This document shows, one piece after another, positions 1 through 11,025 of a stretch of DNA of 64,000 nt (its first letter is position 1; every line of letters begins with the position of its first letter). The notes under the pieces were generated by a model that was given only the letters and a program-made list of their open reading frames with translations, was not told where the DNA came from and did no database searches. This DNA comes from Coprinellus micaceus (Eukaryota > Basidiomycota > Agaricomycetes > Agaricales > Psathyrellaceae). Location: positions 2,232,001 through 2,296,000 of the forward strand of contig OX596342.1 in the NCBI GenBank assembly GCA_951394405.1, read 5' to 3'. The translations under genes were made by a program, and so were the position numbers.

Positions 1-1997
1 CCGTCTCCCTCGCATCCAACACGTCCTCCTTCTCCCCCTCCTTCACAAGAGCCGCACACAGCTCCGCCACGACGAACGTCCCGTTCCTCTCTCCCTTCGT
101 GCAGAAGCTGGTAACAACACCTTTGGTGAGCTGGTTCACGAAGCTCACAGCAAACGAGGCTGCGTCCCATTCAGGCGAAGACTCGATACCTTCGGTCTTG
201 CGGTTGAAGTGGCCTCCTTGGAGGAGGGTCTTGTAGATACGAGAGGTGTGGGCGAGGTCCATGGGGTGAGGGTCGGTTTTGTTTAGGGAGGGGTACGGGG
301 AGGAGATGGCGGTGATGAGCGCCGAGATGGCTGCGGACTTGTCGCCCTCAGCGTACAGAATAACGTCGGTAACGACCAAACTAGCTCCGGGATCCCTGAT
401 AAGCGTCCTCCCGCTCTCTTTGATCCACGTAATGAGACCCTCACTCGCCGACTTGCGAACCTCCGCCTCCCTACTCTCCGCCGACTTCTTACTCGTCCGC
501 GCCCTCACCCCGTCCGTCTCCGCCAAGCTCGCAATCTGCGCAGGGGTAAAATGCCTCCTCGACCGTGGGCTGATGAGGTATAGCAGTGCCCTTCGCCCTT
601 GAACAGACGTGTAGAGCTTCGGCGCGCAGTTGACGATCTCCGCCACGACGGACTTGGCGAGGAGCTTCGTGTCGTCGGTGACGTCGAGCGCGGTGAACAA
701 CACGTTTTGCGCCTCGTCGTCCAGGCACATCCGCTCGATATGCGGCTTCATGACCTTGAGGATCTGTTTCCGGTCCTTCGCCGTCCCGTACGCCAGGAAC
801 TCCCGCACAACCCGGCTCCCGTCCTTCGTGTGCACCATCTCCGCCAGCACCTCCTGGCACGTCTCGTATATCCCCCTCCGCATCTTCTCCTGCTCCTCCT
901 CGGGGAGCGCCTCCAGCGCACTCAGGTACTCCCACAGCGCCCGGTGCACGATCGCGTGCGTGATGGCGCCTTTGTCCGGGTTGTTGAAGATGGTGGTGAG
1001 GTTTTCGTTCAGGGCGGAGAGCACGCGGCGTCTGCGCTCGATGTCCACGCCATCGAGGAACCCTGCTAACCCTTTCTTCGCCTTTTCCTTGTCCTCGGCG
1101 CTCCCGCCTGTCACCGTGAAGAGCGTCGCCTCCTTGCCGTAGAACTCGCGCAGCAAGATCGACCGCTCGTAGGCGTTGGCGTACAGCTCGAAGGCATCGG
1201 CGAGAACGGAGGTGGCTTCACGGTGCAGGAGCAGTCGGAGCACCTGGGGTTGGAGTTCGAGCAGGATAGATTGGCGATGGGTCGAACTGAGGCGGATGAG
1301 CTTCGTTACGAGGAACTACCAGAACGTCAGTCCACATCCACTGAAATAAAATAAATCGTACTCCGCACCTTGGAATACTTGTTCTGCGCCAACTCCTTGA
1401 ACTTGCCCTTCAACTCTGCCGCGATCTCGTCCCGGTCGGCCTGACTTCCGTACTTGACGATGCTCTGGACAATTCGGCTCGCGTCGTGCTTGAAGACGAT
1501 GTCCTTGACCTTGCCCCGGATAGCGGACAGCAGCTCCTTGACGTGCTTTTGACGCTCGGTCGAGGCGATGTTTTTCTGCCGCACTTGGGCCCAGATCTTC
1601 TTGGACTGGCTCAGCAGGTCGGAGTGGGGCTTGGAGGCTTTTCGTTGCTCGTGCAGGAGCTTTTGGGCTTGGTGGGACTCTTTGGCGGCTGGAAAGAGGT
1701 GAATATAAAATGATATGTGGAGAAAGAGGACGTACAATTGGGGTTTTTGGGTTGACCTTGGGGTTTCTCCTCGGCATCCTCCATCTCTACGTCGGACCAG
1801 TCTCCTCCCTCTCCCTCTACCTCCTCGAATTCATCCTCGTCCGATTCATTTGGTGTCGTGGTATCGAGAGAAGCTGTGACTGGTTTGCTCCTTTTCTTTT
1901 CGGGTTTTGAGGACGATTCTGTCTGCTGACGCTTCAATTTTGAAGGCCTTTTGTCGTCTGCCTTTCTTTTGAGACCTGGCTTCGCAGTATTCACCAT
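1..1997 (-). CDS. PUF6: PUF6/PUM3-family nucleolar pumilio protein (3' end outside window)
   Basis: Exons (minus) are 1997-1736, 1688-1369 and 1315 to beyond base 1, with in-phase junctions and GTACGT and GTGCGG donors. The start gives MVNTAKPGLKRK, then a Lys/Arg-rich basic stretch and an acidic patch (DEDEFEEVEGEGGDW), typical of nucleolar factors. The core has pumilio-type helical repeats. Visible cues are HDASRIVQSIVKYGS, YSKFLVTKLIR, KDGSRVVREFLAYG and, further on, a C-terminal CPL-like region (RRALLYLISPRSRRHFTP). About 630 residues are in the window, so only the last few are missing. Yeast Puf6 acts in 60S subunit assembly and represses ASH1 mRNA. Human PUM3 is the counterpart. Orthology to this non-canonical PUF subgroup, rather than the mRNA-decay PUFs, is inferred from the repeat sequence and the CPL-like tail. 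Confidence 0.9.
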
Positions 1998-2044
1998 ATT
2001 TTCAGGGAGACTTTTGGCGCTGGTGGTGGTGGGGGAGAGGCAAG

Positions 2045-2942
2045 ATGAGTTTTGCCATCAAATTGTCGGCGCCAATTGGATCACGAGCCCCTAAGCGCCC
2101 TCACCACAGGTTGAACCTGTTCTATCACCATGTGAGTCCATTTCTAACCTTATGAAGGCGGAGTCGGTATACAACGTTCTCGAAGGCCACCCAAAGGGGT
2201 TCCAAGGAAGAAAGGGCCGTTAGATGGTGCCGCAACGCCTCAAGGACCTGTAAGTTCAAGTTACCAGCTCGGACTGCCAAGTGTCACAAGGATTTCAGAG
2301 TTTGGCAGAGCAACTATCATACCTGAATAACCCAAGACCCTTCAAAAACCCTTACTACAACAAGAACGTCAATAGGAGAGCGAAGAACCTGAAGACTGTC
2401 CTAACACAGGAAAGGGAGAAAGATAGGCTGAGGCGCGAGGCGCTGCGGCAAGTCAGGGCTGAAAGAACTGCTAACGGCATGGATATTGACGATGGGGAGG
2501 ATGAGGAAGAGCTGAACTGTGAGTTTATGCTGATGTGATCGATTACGACGACTCTTTCTTATTCTCGCGTTTCAGATTCCTCCATTGAAGCCCCTCCTTC
2601 CCTCCTTCCCCAACGCCACTACTGTGATATCACCGGATTGGAGGTAGGAACCACGCACTAGGAAGGTTTCTCATTAATTTGACCTTGTCTGGTAGGCTCC
2701 ATACACCGATCCTGCCACTGGACTGCGCTATCACGACAAGAGCGTCTACGCGCTGATTCAAGGACTGGTGAGTCGAACGCCCCCTCTCGCGCATCCATTT
2801 ATTTAATTCTTCGGCCCCCGGTTTAGAGTCCCAACGTTGTGAAAGACTACCTATCCGGTGAGTCAAAGCTTCGCGCCACACTTGCCGAACTCGCGGCTGA
2901 TGCACGTCTACAGCACGGGGTGTTAACTCGATTGTCAAGTAG
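2045..2942 (+). CDS. IES6: INO80 chromatin-remodelling complex subunit IES6/INO80C (YL1_C domain)
   Basis: Well-supported exons are (5' part) to 2249, 2299-2518, 2576-2643, 2696-2767, 2827-2857 and 2914-2942, all in phase. The product contains NNPRPFKNPYYNKN, then YSSIEAPPSLLPQRHYCDITG, then APYTDPATGLRYHDKSVY, ending VVKDYLSARGVNSIVK and a stop. This is the YL1_C signature of Ies6/INO80C: aromatic-S-x-EAPPS, CDxTG, YxDPxTxLRY. The protein helps attach Arp5 to INO80. The 5' end is uncertain. An ATG at 2045 opens 29 good codons (MSFAIKLSAPIGSRAPKRPH) but the join to the next coding frame (IQRSRRPPKGVPRKKG) is unclear. The start lies within 50 bp of the divergent PUF6 start, so the two probably share a promoter. 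Confidence 0.85.
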
Positions 2943-5416
2943 TGCCTCGAATGATACCGTTCATTTGGACTGCATTCTCCCCAAAGTGTTGGCTCAGCCC
3001 GGCGACTGGCCATTTTTCGCATCGGTGAGAAGGTGAGAAGGTGAGCAGAGCCCCTGCCTGCCTGATTTCCGCGCTGTTCTTCGAACTTCGCCTTCACACT
3101 GCCTTCGGTCATCGCTTGTGACGACCGCCGGTGGCTTCTACAGTGGGTAATGAGCTCCCTCGTGCGTCGTAAGCGCCGAAGCTGTTGCCGCCCTTCTTGA
3201 TGCTGCACGATACTTGCGAAGATAGCAGCAGCGACTCTCTCGACAAGTGCCCAAGTCGACGCGTTGCTCTCTTCGTCCTTGACGAAGGGAGAACGCGGCG
3301 GCTTGGGCACAGGAAGAGAGCGGCTATTGCTAAATTAGCAAGCAACGCGTAGCATTTTCGGGTCGGCCATGAAGAGGGGAACGATACCTCAACGGCGGTA
3401 CGGTCCCCCATGGCCTTGCGATTTGCTGGGTAGAGTATACACCGTGCGGAGGAAATGTGGGGGAGGAAGGAAAAAGAGGGAGAGGGCATGTGATGTCGAC
3501 TCATCGCCTACGCCCATTTATAAAACGGCCAGCCTGCACAGGTCTCGCCTCGCCTCTTCGGCAGCTAGAGAGCGTGGCCCGCTTACAACTGCAACACGGA
3601 GCGTATTTGGCTTTGGATTATCCTGTTGTCACTGAGGTGAGTATACACTCGTGAATGCTGTTGTCCATTTTGGGCATGATCTCGGGAACGATGTGGACCG
3701 TTCGTGAATGTTCGCTTCCCTAAGGGTCTAAATGCGCCTCGTTTCCTTTCCTAGGAGCGACCTGAGCGGTTTGCGTTGTGCATCTCGGCTGTCTCCTCCT
3801 GCACGTAGATTTTCGCCCGTTTTGCTAGCCGAGCGCCTATATTCGCGCCTCATGGTCGGCAATCGGCGGCTGCGGGCCTATACATGGTAAGTAACATACT
3901 GGCAAAATGACGCGTGTCCTACATGCGTTGATGATGCTCTGGGCGTAGGGCCTTGGAGGGGGTTAGCCTAATTGCTGGCGTCCATGCTAACCTGTTCCCG
4001 CGAAAGTGGTTTCGTGCTTATCGAAGTGGGGTGGTCCCATTATTATCTGGGTGACTGTTGCCTATTCCCCGAGTTCATTAATTTGTATTTGACTTCTCAA
4101 TGAAAGATGGTGTCAGAAATGAGATCCTGCAGCGTCATGCAATTTTGCCTTCTAAACGGGACAAGACGCAGCCACCTTTACTCTGGCGCAGGCGTAGAAT
4201 CGAGTCTGACCTCGTCGAGGTGTGATCAAGGTGTACCTCCAAGGTAACTCAACTAACAAATCTTTCCGATGCCCCAGGAATATGGACCGCCCCACGCGCA
4301 ACCTCAAGCACCTCACGCCTTCTCCGCTCCGGTCTCTGTGCGAACGAGTATCGTAAGGGAAAAATGCTGAAGTGCCACTTGGGTGGCTTTCCCCAATTCT
4401 GACGCTTTACCTATCACAACGGCGTTACTACTGCTCAGTCCATAATAACCTTATCTATCGGTCTGCATTTTATAGATCCATGTTTTGACTGCTCTTCCTC
4501 CGCCGCTGGGTCCTACGGAGCCGCGAGTAGCTGCGACAGACAATCCTCCGGACGCCACTGACAGGACTCAACGTTTTGCCACCCCCTCGTTATGAAACCA
4601 GCTATCCCAGGTATACATAATGGCCTTCGCGGGATGCCAGAGAGTCCGAGACTCCGTGAACAATTATGCCGGCTGACGGCTCTACCTCCTCGTCTCCAGG
4701 AGCGTTCAGCGACGAGCTAGTACACGGCCTGGGCATCTGCAAGCCAGGCGCCGGGTCGGTAAAACCATAATAGGAAATGAGTCGATCGTCGCCCGCTCGG
4801 CTTCGGCTTTTCCCGAACGAGGACGATAAATAGGCGTCGTCCTTCAAGTAGCTGCCGCACGTTTCTTTCTTCCCTTCCCCCATCTCCTGCTACTCTGCCT
4901 TGCCCACGGCGCCGCGTTCAAGCCAACGCGTATCACGGTACGGGTTGTGGTCGCAATTGAAGCCCGCACACGGGCATGAATTGCCCAGAGTACGGTACCC
5001 AAACCTGCAAGTGTCCGTGTGTGCCTCGAAGTCGATATCTTCCCCCAGGTTCACCCAAAAATCAGATCGGAACCAGAACCCAGACTCAATGTTTGCCGAA
5101 GCGCCCTTCAGTCGAACTCGTGGTATCTAATCTCAAACATCTTATCTCCTTCCGTTTTGAGCGGGATGCGAGACACTGCCACAATGCCTGTCGCGCAAAC
5201 AATGAACGAACATGGTGTCTGTCGCGTTGGAGCACCGATGAGGGTTATCACACAACTGCAACCACGTCACTCTCTGCTCTACAGCTTCTGCGAAGACCCT
5301 TCTCCTCGTATCCCTGACCCACCATCGACGCTAGGCCATTCAAGGACTAGCGAGCAAGATACATAACACCCGCCACAGACAATTCTACCTGACCCACTCC
5401 GGATAACGACCTTACG
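2943..5416. other. gene-free stretch and probable promoter/leader of the kinase
   Basis: No open frame here has family-like content. Short overlapping ORFs on both strands lack consistent splice structure. TATA-like boxes are visible at 3517-3526 (TTTATAAAAC) and 4825-4833 (GATAAATAG). The latter is followed by pyrimidine-rich sequence resembling a fungal initiator region. It would give the kinase a leader of about 550 nt. A spliced non-coding transcript is possible because several GTGAGT and GTAAGT donors occur, but nothing proves one. Confidence 0.4.
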
Positions 5417-7516
5417 ATGATGAAGAACATGACCTGGAAGGAGGCCCTGCTGCCCCAGCCACCTAGTTTCAACAAGAAGAGGAACTATGAGACCAAAGAA
5501 CTTCTTGGGGAAGGTGCATTTGGGAAGGTTGTGGTGAGTCTTCTACAAGCGCCCATGGCTTTTTATCGTCGAGGTCGATCAAACAGCACCTACAAGCCCA
5601 CTTACGTATCGTGTCTGTGCAATAGAATGCGACATGGCATGTACCCGCCGACCAAATTGCCATAGCTGAGCGGGGAGCTGCTGCCGGGCTCGACTCATCA
5701 CCCCCGACGTCATCAGCACACCTTCCGTTGCCGCCAACGCCCTCGAAACTCGTCCGACCAGCGTCACCTGCAGCCAACTCTGGGGATTCGGGAATAGTGA
5801 AGGAAGTTGCTCTCAAGATCATTCCAAAGAAGAAAGTCAAGGGTAACGAAGCTAGCGTGTGGGGAGAAATGGCCGTTCTGAAGGGACTGGATCACCCGAA
5901 CATTGTGCGTATCCTCGTCGCAACGAACGGCGTTTCTCTGTTGACAATGCACAGGTCAAGTTTTATGAATGGTTCGAGTCAAGAACCAAGTACTATCTCT
6001 CCTTCGAACTGGCGACAGGAGGGGAACTCTTCCAACGTATCCTCGCGCGGGGTAAATTCACCGAAAAGGACGCGGTTGCAGTGATTCGGTCGGTTCTCGA
6101 GGGAGTCGACTATCTCCACCAACACGACATCGTCCACCGTGACCTGAAACCAGAGAATATTCTCTACAGAACGAAGGAGACGGACAGTGACATCGTCATC
6201 GCGGATTTCGGAATGTGCGTGGCTAACTGAATTACTACCAAGTTGGGGTTGACTAACGGAATGTTCTATGAAGTGCCAAGCACCTTCACTCCGCTGAGGA
6301 GCAGCTGCACTCTATTGCGGGGAGCCTGGCTTACGTGGCTCCTGAGGTGCTGTTGAAAGAAGGTCACGGCAAACCTGTGGATATCTGGGCCACCGGGGTG
6401 ATCACATACGTTCTACTTTGCGGTTACTGGCCCTTCCGGTCCCAAGACGTCAAGGTGCTCACGAAGGAAACCTCGGAGGCGAAACTCGAATTCCACGATC
6501 GATACTGGAAGAATGTCTCAATTGAAGGTCAGTGGACTTGGTTGCTCCCCACCGAATAGCCGTCCTGAAGTGTCCGCACAGCGAAGGACTTCATCAAATC
6601 CCTCCTCGTCCCCGATCCCGCCCAACGCCCAACGGCTGACGCAGCTCTAAAGAGCGCATGGTTAACGACCCACAGTGCCTCAGAAGCGCACGACCTTTCT
6701 GCTGGGCTGCGCGAGAACTTCGACCCCCGTGCGCGTTGGCGATCCGCCATCGCCAGTGCTAAGGCAATCGGACGCTTCGGAAGCTTTAGCGCGATGGCGG
6801 CGGCAGCTAGGGAGAAGAAAGAGGAGGAGGAGCGTGAACTGGCGGAGCAGGAGGCATTACACGCTACAACGGACCAGGGAAGCTTTACCAGACATCGGTA
6901 TCGCACACCGAGCTCGGAGAGCGGAGGTTGGAGGTCTGGAGCCGGGGACGATGAGGACGATGGAGTTAGTGATAACGAGGGATGGAGGCAACCTGCGGTT
7001 GGCTCCGCTGAGCCACCCAAAGAGGAGTGGTTAGGTGATAGTCTCAAGAAGACGTCATCATCGGGCTCGCTGCCATCGCCCACGTTCAGGCTTAGTGCTC
7101 CCGCCGTGCCGAGCGGGAAGATTGTGGTTTCGCCGCCCGTGCAGGACGGCGATTCGGAGAACGAGTTCCCCCTTCCAAGATCCAGGTCGAATACGACAAG
7201 GTCGAAATCGGTCTCACAGGAGCCAAGTCGCTCCTCATCTCCTCCCCCACCTATCCCTATCCTCTCACCTCCAACAGTGGAAACGGTTGGCTCAACGCTT
7301 GGAGGGGCGGTGGTCAACGAACCGGAATCCTCGGAGCCTTCTGCGCCCCGGGGGCATCGGGCGTCCATGCATTCGGTGGATATGAAGATCCCAGGATCGT
7401 TCCATTGGACGGATTCCGATGTGAAGCCAGGCCGCGCAAACATGAGCGAACCTCAGCAGCAGCTGGCGAGCGGTTGGGGACAGCTATTCAAAAAGTTCTC
7501 GCTCAATCCCTCATAA
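5417..7516 (+). CDS. CaMK-type serine/threonine protein kinase
   Basis: Exons 5417-5533, 5626-5904, 5955-6214, 6274-6527 and 6582-7516 give 614 residues in phase. Catalytic motifs in order are the glycine loop GEGAFGKVV, the VALK lysine ([11 protein letters not shown]), [18 protein letters not shown], the [10 protein letters not shown] activation-segment end, and [19 protein letters not shown]. The kinase is active-looking, with all key K, D and D residues present. About 65 Ser/Pro-rich residues lie between the glycine loop and the ATP-binding lysine, where most kinases have fewer than 20. My recollection of basidiomycete CAMK1-like kinases is that they share this linker, so it looks like a lineage feature rather than an error. 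The C-terminal 300 residues are low complexity with a charged helix ([15 protein letters not shown]). A calmodulin-binding segment cannot be assigned by eye. Confidence 0.9.
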
Positions 7517-7964
7517 GTGGGCTGAGCTAACAACATTTTAGATTCGCCCTTTGGTGACGCTCTGTCGTTGCCGGGTGCCACGTCTCTCCTCCTTCGGGCT
7601 GACCCTGATGTATACCTTCATTCGTATATCTCATTGATCGCCTACTGCTGTGCAATTCACCATTGCATTGGGGTCCACCCACAGTGCTATACTGTGCGCG
7701 TTTTTTCGATGGGCACGCGCGTGCTAATCAAACGATCTCGCATCCCCGTTTCACAATTCCGGGATGGAGAACCTGGGATGTGTCAGGTAAGGAGGGGGAG
7801 GGCGCTCTCAAGGTGGTGCATCACTGGAGAGTACACGAGGCCTGCGCACATGTCCTATCAATTTCAAGCCCAATTGGTCGACAGGAACCACGATCATATA
7901 AACTGGTGGTTCTCATGAACGACGACGAAACACTGGGTATCCTGGTAATAATGCAGTTCTGTGT
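7517..7964. other. intergenic region between convergent kinase and GST genes
   Basis: Presumed 3' UTRs of the two convergent genes. Small ORFs on the plus strand have no recognizable content. I see no repeat or RNA gene. Confidence 0.5.
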
Positions 7965-8799
7965 CTACTCCGCTGTGCCTTTGAAGCCGCCCTTGACTGC
8001 CTGCCAGGCAGGCCTCTCGGATAACTCTTTGAGCCACCTAGGACCAGCCAATCAGTGAACGCAGCTCAATCTCCATAGTCTTACTACTCACTTGGACACA
8101 TTGGGCCTCTTGTCGATGGCATCGCTCCCGGCGGCAGAAATCAGCGTTCCGTAGGGAAGGTGGAAGAGGTCGGCGAGAGTAAGCTCGTCCCCTGCGAGAT
8201 ACTTCTGTTTGGAGAGTATCTTCTCGTAGATGTCAAGTTTGGCCTCGAGAATGGTGTTGTTCTGCTCGTAAACAGCCTCGTCAGGGGTCACGCCAAAGAG
8301 ACTGCGCCCGTCGAGGTTAGCGCGGTGGGCATAGCGGATTCTGACCATCGTGATACTCACGGCTTGAAAACCTTCTCCCCGACGACCTTGGATGCGTAAG
8401 GGTCAAAATTGGCTTGCTCGGTGGATGCTGCCTGCTCGAAGCGGCCCTTCGCCTCCAGGTCGGTCGGAATAAGGCCCTGTGTGCCCTGATTGGCATACTT
8501 CTCGGCGATGTACCGCCCAATAGCGCGACTTTCGTATAGGAGGTACCCATCATCGTCCTGTACAATCGCGGGTGAGAATGTGAGGGAGAGCGCTAGGACC
8601 TCAGATAGACTGCGGTGTTTGAACGTACGATGACAGGGACCTGTCCAAAGGGCTGCTTCTCCAGGAAAGCGGGGGACTTGTGCTCCCCGGTGCGCAAGTC
8701 GACCTCGACGAACTTGAAGGGGACCTTCTTCTCGTGCAGGATGAGAGCCACGCGCTTTGAGCAGGTAGTAAGGGGGCCTCCGTAAAGAGTGAGAACCAT
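7965..8799 (-). CDS. glutathione S-transferase, fungal phi-like class
   Basis: Exons (minus) 8799-8629, 8557-8361, 8301-8092 and 8037-7965 give 216 residues, the usual GST length. The N-terminal thioredoxin-like domain begins MVLTLYGGPLTTCSKRVAL and carries QPFGQVPVI with the cis-proline and ESRAIGRYIAEKYA for the glutathione gamma-Glu contact. The helical C-terminal domain has DEAVYEQN, KYLAGDELTLADLFHLPYG and RPAWQAVKGGFKGTAE. The TTCSKR stretch sits where phi GSTs keep their catalytic serine/threonine. Such enzymes conjugate or reduce electrophiles, in wood decayers often lignin- or extractive-derived. A TATAAA on the minus strand at 8886-8891 lies about 90 bp upstream of the ATG. Confidence 0.92.
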
Positions 8800-9840
8800 G
8801 GCGCTTCGATAGGCGGGTAAATGAGCTGGGTGAGGTAGAAATGCTGAGGACCTGTGGTGGTAATTTCTTGCCGACGTCTGAGAGACTTTATAGTGTTTCC
8901 AAGACGCTGTCTATCTGGTAGCGGACGCACCAAACCCAACGCCGGTGCGTCTCGACCCTGTAGCCTGGATAGGCAACTTCGACACCATGCTTGGTAAAGA
9001 GTGGTCCCACACAAGTCCTCAATCGTAATACCGATTACAAGATCAAGTGAGTGCAGCAGCCACTGGGAGCACTCAGCAAAGTGCGATGTCAGCCAAGTAA
9101 TAAACTCCATCAAAATCCGCAGTCGAGCACGACATGCTCCCATGGATTGACACTTCCATTAAGGGTCCCTACCCAATGCCTGCCATTTCTTGGCACCCAC
9201 GAGCGCTCATCGAAGAGCCTTGGTCCGTTTGACCGGCGTCACGTCGTCGATGACACAAATTGTTGTAGTCATCACTTAAGCGCCCATTCATCTCCCTGTA
9301 ATGGCTGATGTATGGCTCTTGAGCAACACGCCTTCGACCGATCAAATGAGGTGATGCACCGGAACCGTGACCGGATGGATTTTAACCGATGGCCAGAAGT
9401 GGCCAGAGCTGGACGGGCTTCAAGGCATTCTTGAGAAGAAAATAATTCCCTGAATAATGGGCGCTTATTTTCAGTGATCAAATTTCAAAGGCCAATTTGC
9501 CAATTTGCCTGCCTCGCCGACTGGTATATGCCTTCAGACCTCACCTGAAGGAATCCTCAGCAAAAGTTAGCTCGATTCGTTCTCCTCGATAAATGGCTGA
9601 GTCCCGATCCTCATGTTAAAACCCAAAAACTTCCTTCCCCTGCGGAATCCCCCTCAGATCAAGTCAATCTCTAGATACCCCATGAGGACTCAAAGATTCT
9701 CCGAAACAGAGCCCAATCTAGTAAGTCCTGCAGAAATTGTAATTGGTTGCATCGAGCCCAATACGATAACACGATCCGAGAAGGATGTTACATGGTATAT
9801 ATCTCATGGGTGTTCGTGCAATCGTAGAAAACTAAGAACG
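8800..9840. other. GST promoter region and intergenic sequence
   Basis: Contains the GST TATA box (TATAAA, minus strand, 8886-8891) and the small MITE-like element listed separately. No gene is recognized in the remainder. Confidence 0.4.
9279..9465. mobile_element. 187-bp MITE-like element with AGCGCCCATT termini and TA flanks
   Basis: The left end reads TTA|AGCGCCCATTCAT at 9276 onward. The right end is its inverted partner AATAATGGGCGCT|TAT ending at 9465. The terminal repeat matches over AGCGCCCATT. Both ends are bordered by TA, as expected for Tc1/mariner-type insertions. There is no coding capacity. The match is short, so membership in a mobile family is inferred. Confidence 0.4.
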
Positions 9841-11025
9841 TTATGTGAGAGTTGGAGTGGCCCAATCGACCCACTGAGACTCGCTGTATCCGAACTCGGC
9901 ATTAGTGTCCGTCTTCACGATGTCAGTATTCGTCTCCTTGTCGAAGAGGAACTTGTCGACGAAGGCGAATAGATCGTCACTCTGCGAAGCGGGGAACTGA
10001 CAATGATTGTGCCCTCCAGCATAAGAAATACCCATCCTGTCGGGCACACCAAGAGCAATGAACACTTTGCGCGCAGCCTTCATGCACCCCCAAGTCGACC
10101 TAGGGACCAACCAATCCATGCTAGAGTGTTCGATGACCAGGAGTGCGCGGGGAGCGATGAGAGCGGCAAGGAGGTGATGGTCGGTTGGGAGTTCCGTAAC
10201 CCGTCGCGCATATTGATCGAACAGGGGGCTGAACCATACGTAGTTCTCGACGACTTGCCAAGCCGTTTGGGTGCTATTGGGGAGGATGATGCCGCCAGAT
10301 TGTGGAATCAAATCCGTGATGCGCCAGGAGCCTGTCCCTCCAGATCCCGACTCCTGTGGTAGAGTGAGGGCGATCCGGGGTTCGAAGGCACCGATCGCCA
10401 CGACCCCCTTCGCGTTACGGGAGCATCCCGTCAATGCGAGCTTCCCGACGTTGATGGGCGAGCCAGGCAGCGTTTCGAGCACATCAATGATGCGAGACAC
10501 ACCCCATGTCCAAGCGGTGAACGCTCCGGCACTGTGGGATCTGCCGTATATGTTGAAGAACTTCCCCTGGCCGCGGTTGCCTGTATTTTGTAACGCAATT
10601 TCGTCGTTGTTATAGATGATCGTGGCCACTCCTGAAAGTGGAGGCAAGGAGACGCCCCCAAGGGCAATCAGAGCGGGGACAGGCCCATTGGCTGATGGTA
10701 TGTCGACTCTAGCGGTGAAGGAGATATTCCTCCCATCATGGGATACGTTGACGGTAAGTGTGGTGCCTTGTAGGGAGCCGGTAACGGAAGATGGTTTTGC
10801 GGGAAGGGTACCGTATTCGGTGCGCTGGAGGAGCTCGGAGATCTCCTGACGCCGACACTCCCAGTCGGACTTGGTGGCCACCTTCTGCCCGTCGTAGAAG
10901 GTGAAGGGGTCTGGGAGCTTGGCGTTCTTGTAACTGAGAGCGGGTGGGAGACTCGTGCAGGCGCCAGCGGCGCCCAGAGAGAAGGCTAAGGTAGCCAGGG
11001 CGTATCTGAGGAGGCGAATAGCCAT
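9841..11025 (-). CDS. 4-O-methyl-glucuronoyl methylesterase (CE15), secreted
   Basis: Single-exon gene of 394 residues. It has an N-terminal signal peptide (about residues 1-21, RLLRYALATLAFSLGAAGA) and no CBM1. CE15 enzymes cut the ester between lignin alcohols and 4-O-methylglucuronic acid of xylan. The nucleophile elbow is GCSRNAKG (Ser202). The acid is in PQESGSGG (Glu225), 23 residues later, as in characterized fungal members. The histidine lies in AGGHNHCQF (His339 or His341). FFNIYG, the WGC motif (STWGCMKAARKVF) and EHSSMDWL are also family-like. The usual GCSRNGKG has Ala for Gly here. The lack of introns is unusual among the neighbours. A TTTAAA about 60 bp upstream may serve as TATA. 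Confidence 0.93.
   Translation of the reverse strand: MAIRLLRYALATLAFSLGAAGACTSLPPALSYKNAKLPDPFTFYDGQKVATKSDWECRRQEISELLQRTEYGTLPAKPSSVTGSLQGTTLTVNVSHDGRNISFTARVDIPSANGPVPALIALGGVSLPPLSGVATIIYNNDEIALQNTGNRGQGKFFNIYGRSHSAGAFTAWTWGVSRIIDVLETLPGSPINVGKLALTGCSRNAKGVVAIGAFEPRIALTLPQESGSGGTGSWRITDLIPQSGGIILPNSTQTAWQVVENYVWFSPLFDQYARRVTELPTDHHLLAALIAPRALLVIEHSSMDWLVPRSTWGCMKAARKVFIALGVPDRMGISYAGGHNHCQFPASQSDDLFAFVDKFLFDKETNTDIVKTDTNAEFGYSESQWVDWATPTLT

Noticed and set aside
489..935. 148-residue minus ORF as a separate gene
   Set aside because: Off-frame to the continuous PUF6 reading frame, which covers the same bases with family motifs.
6529..7443. 304-residue minus-strand ORF across the kinase C-terminus
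   Set aside because: Antisense shadow of a GC-rich coding exon; low-complexity product with no start context or splice partners.
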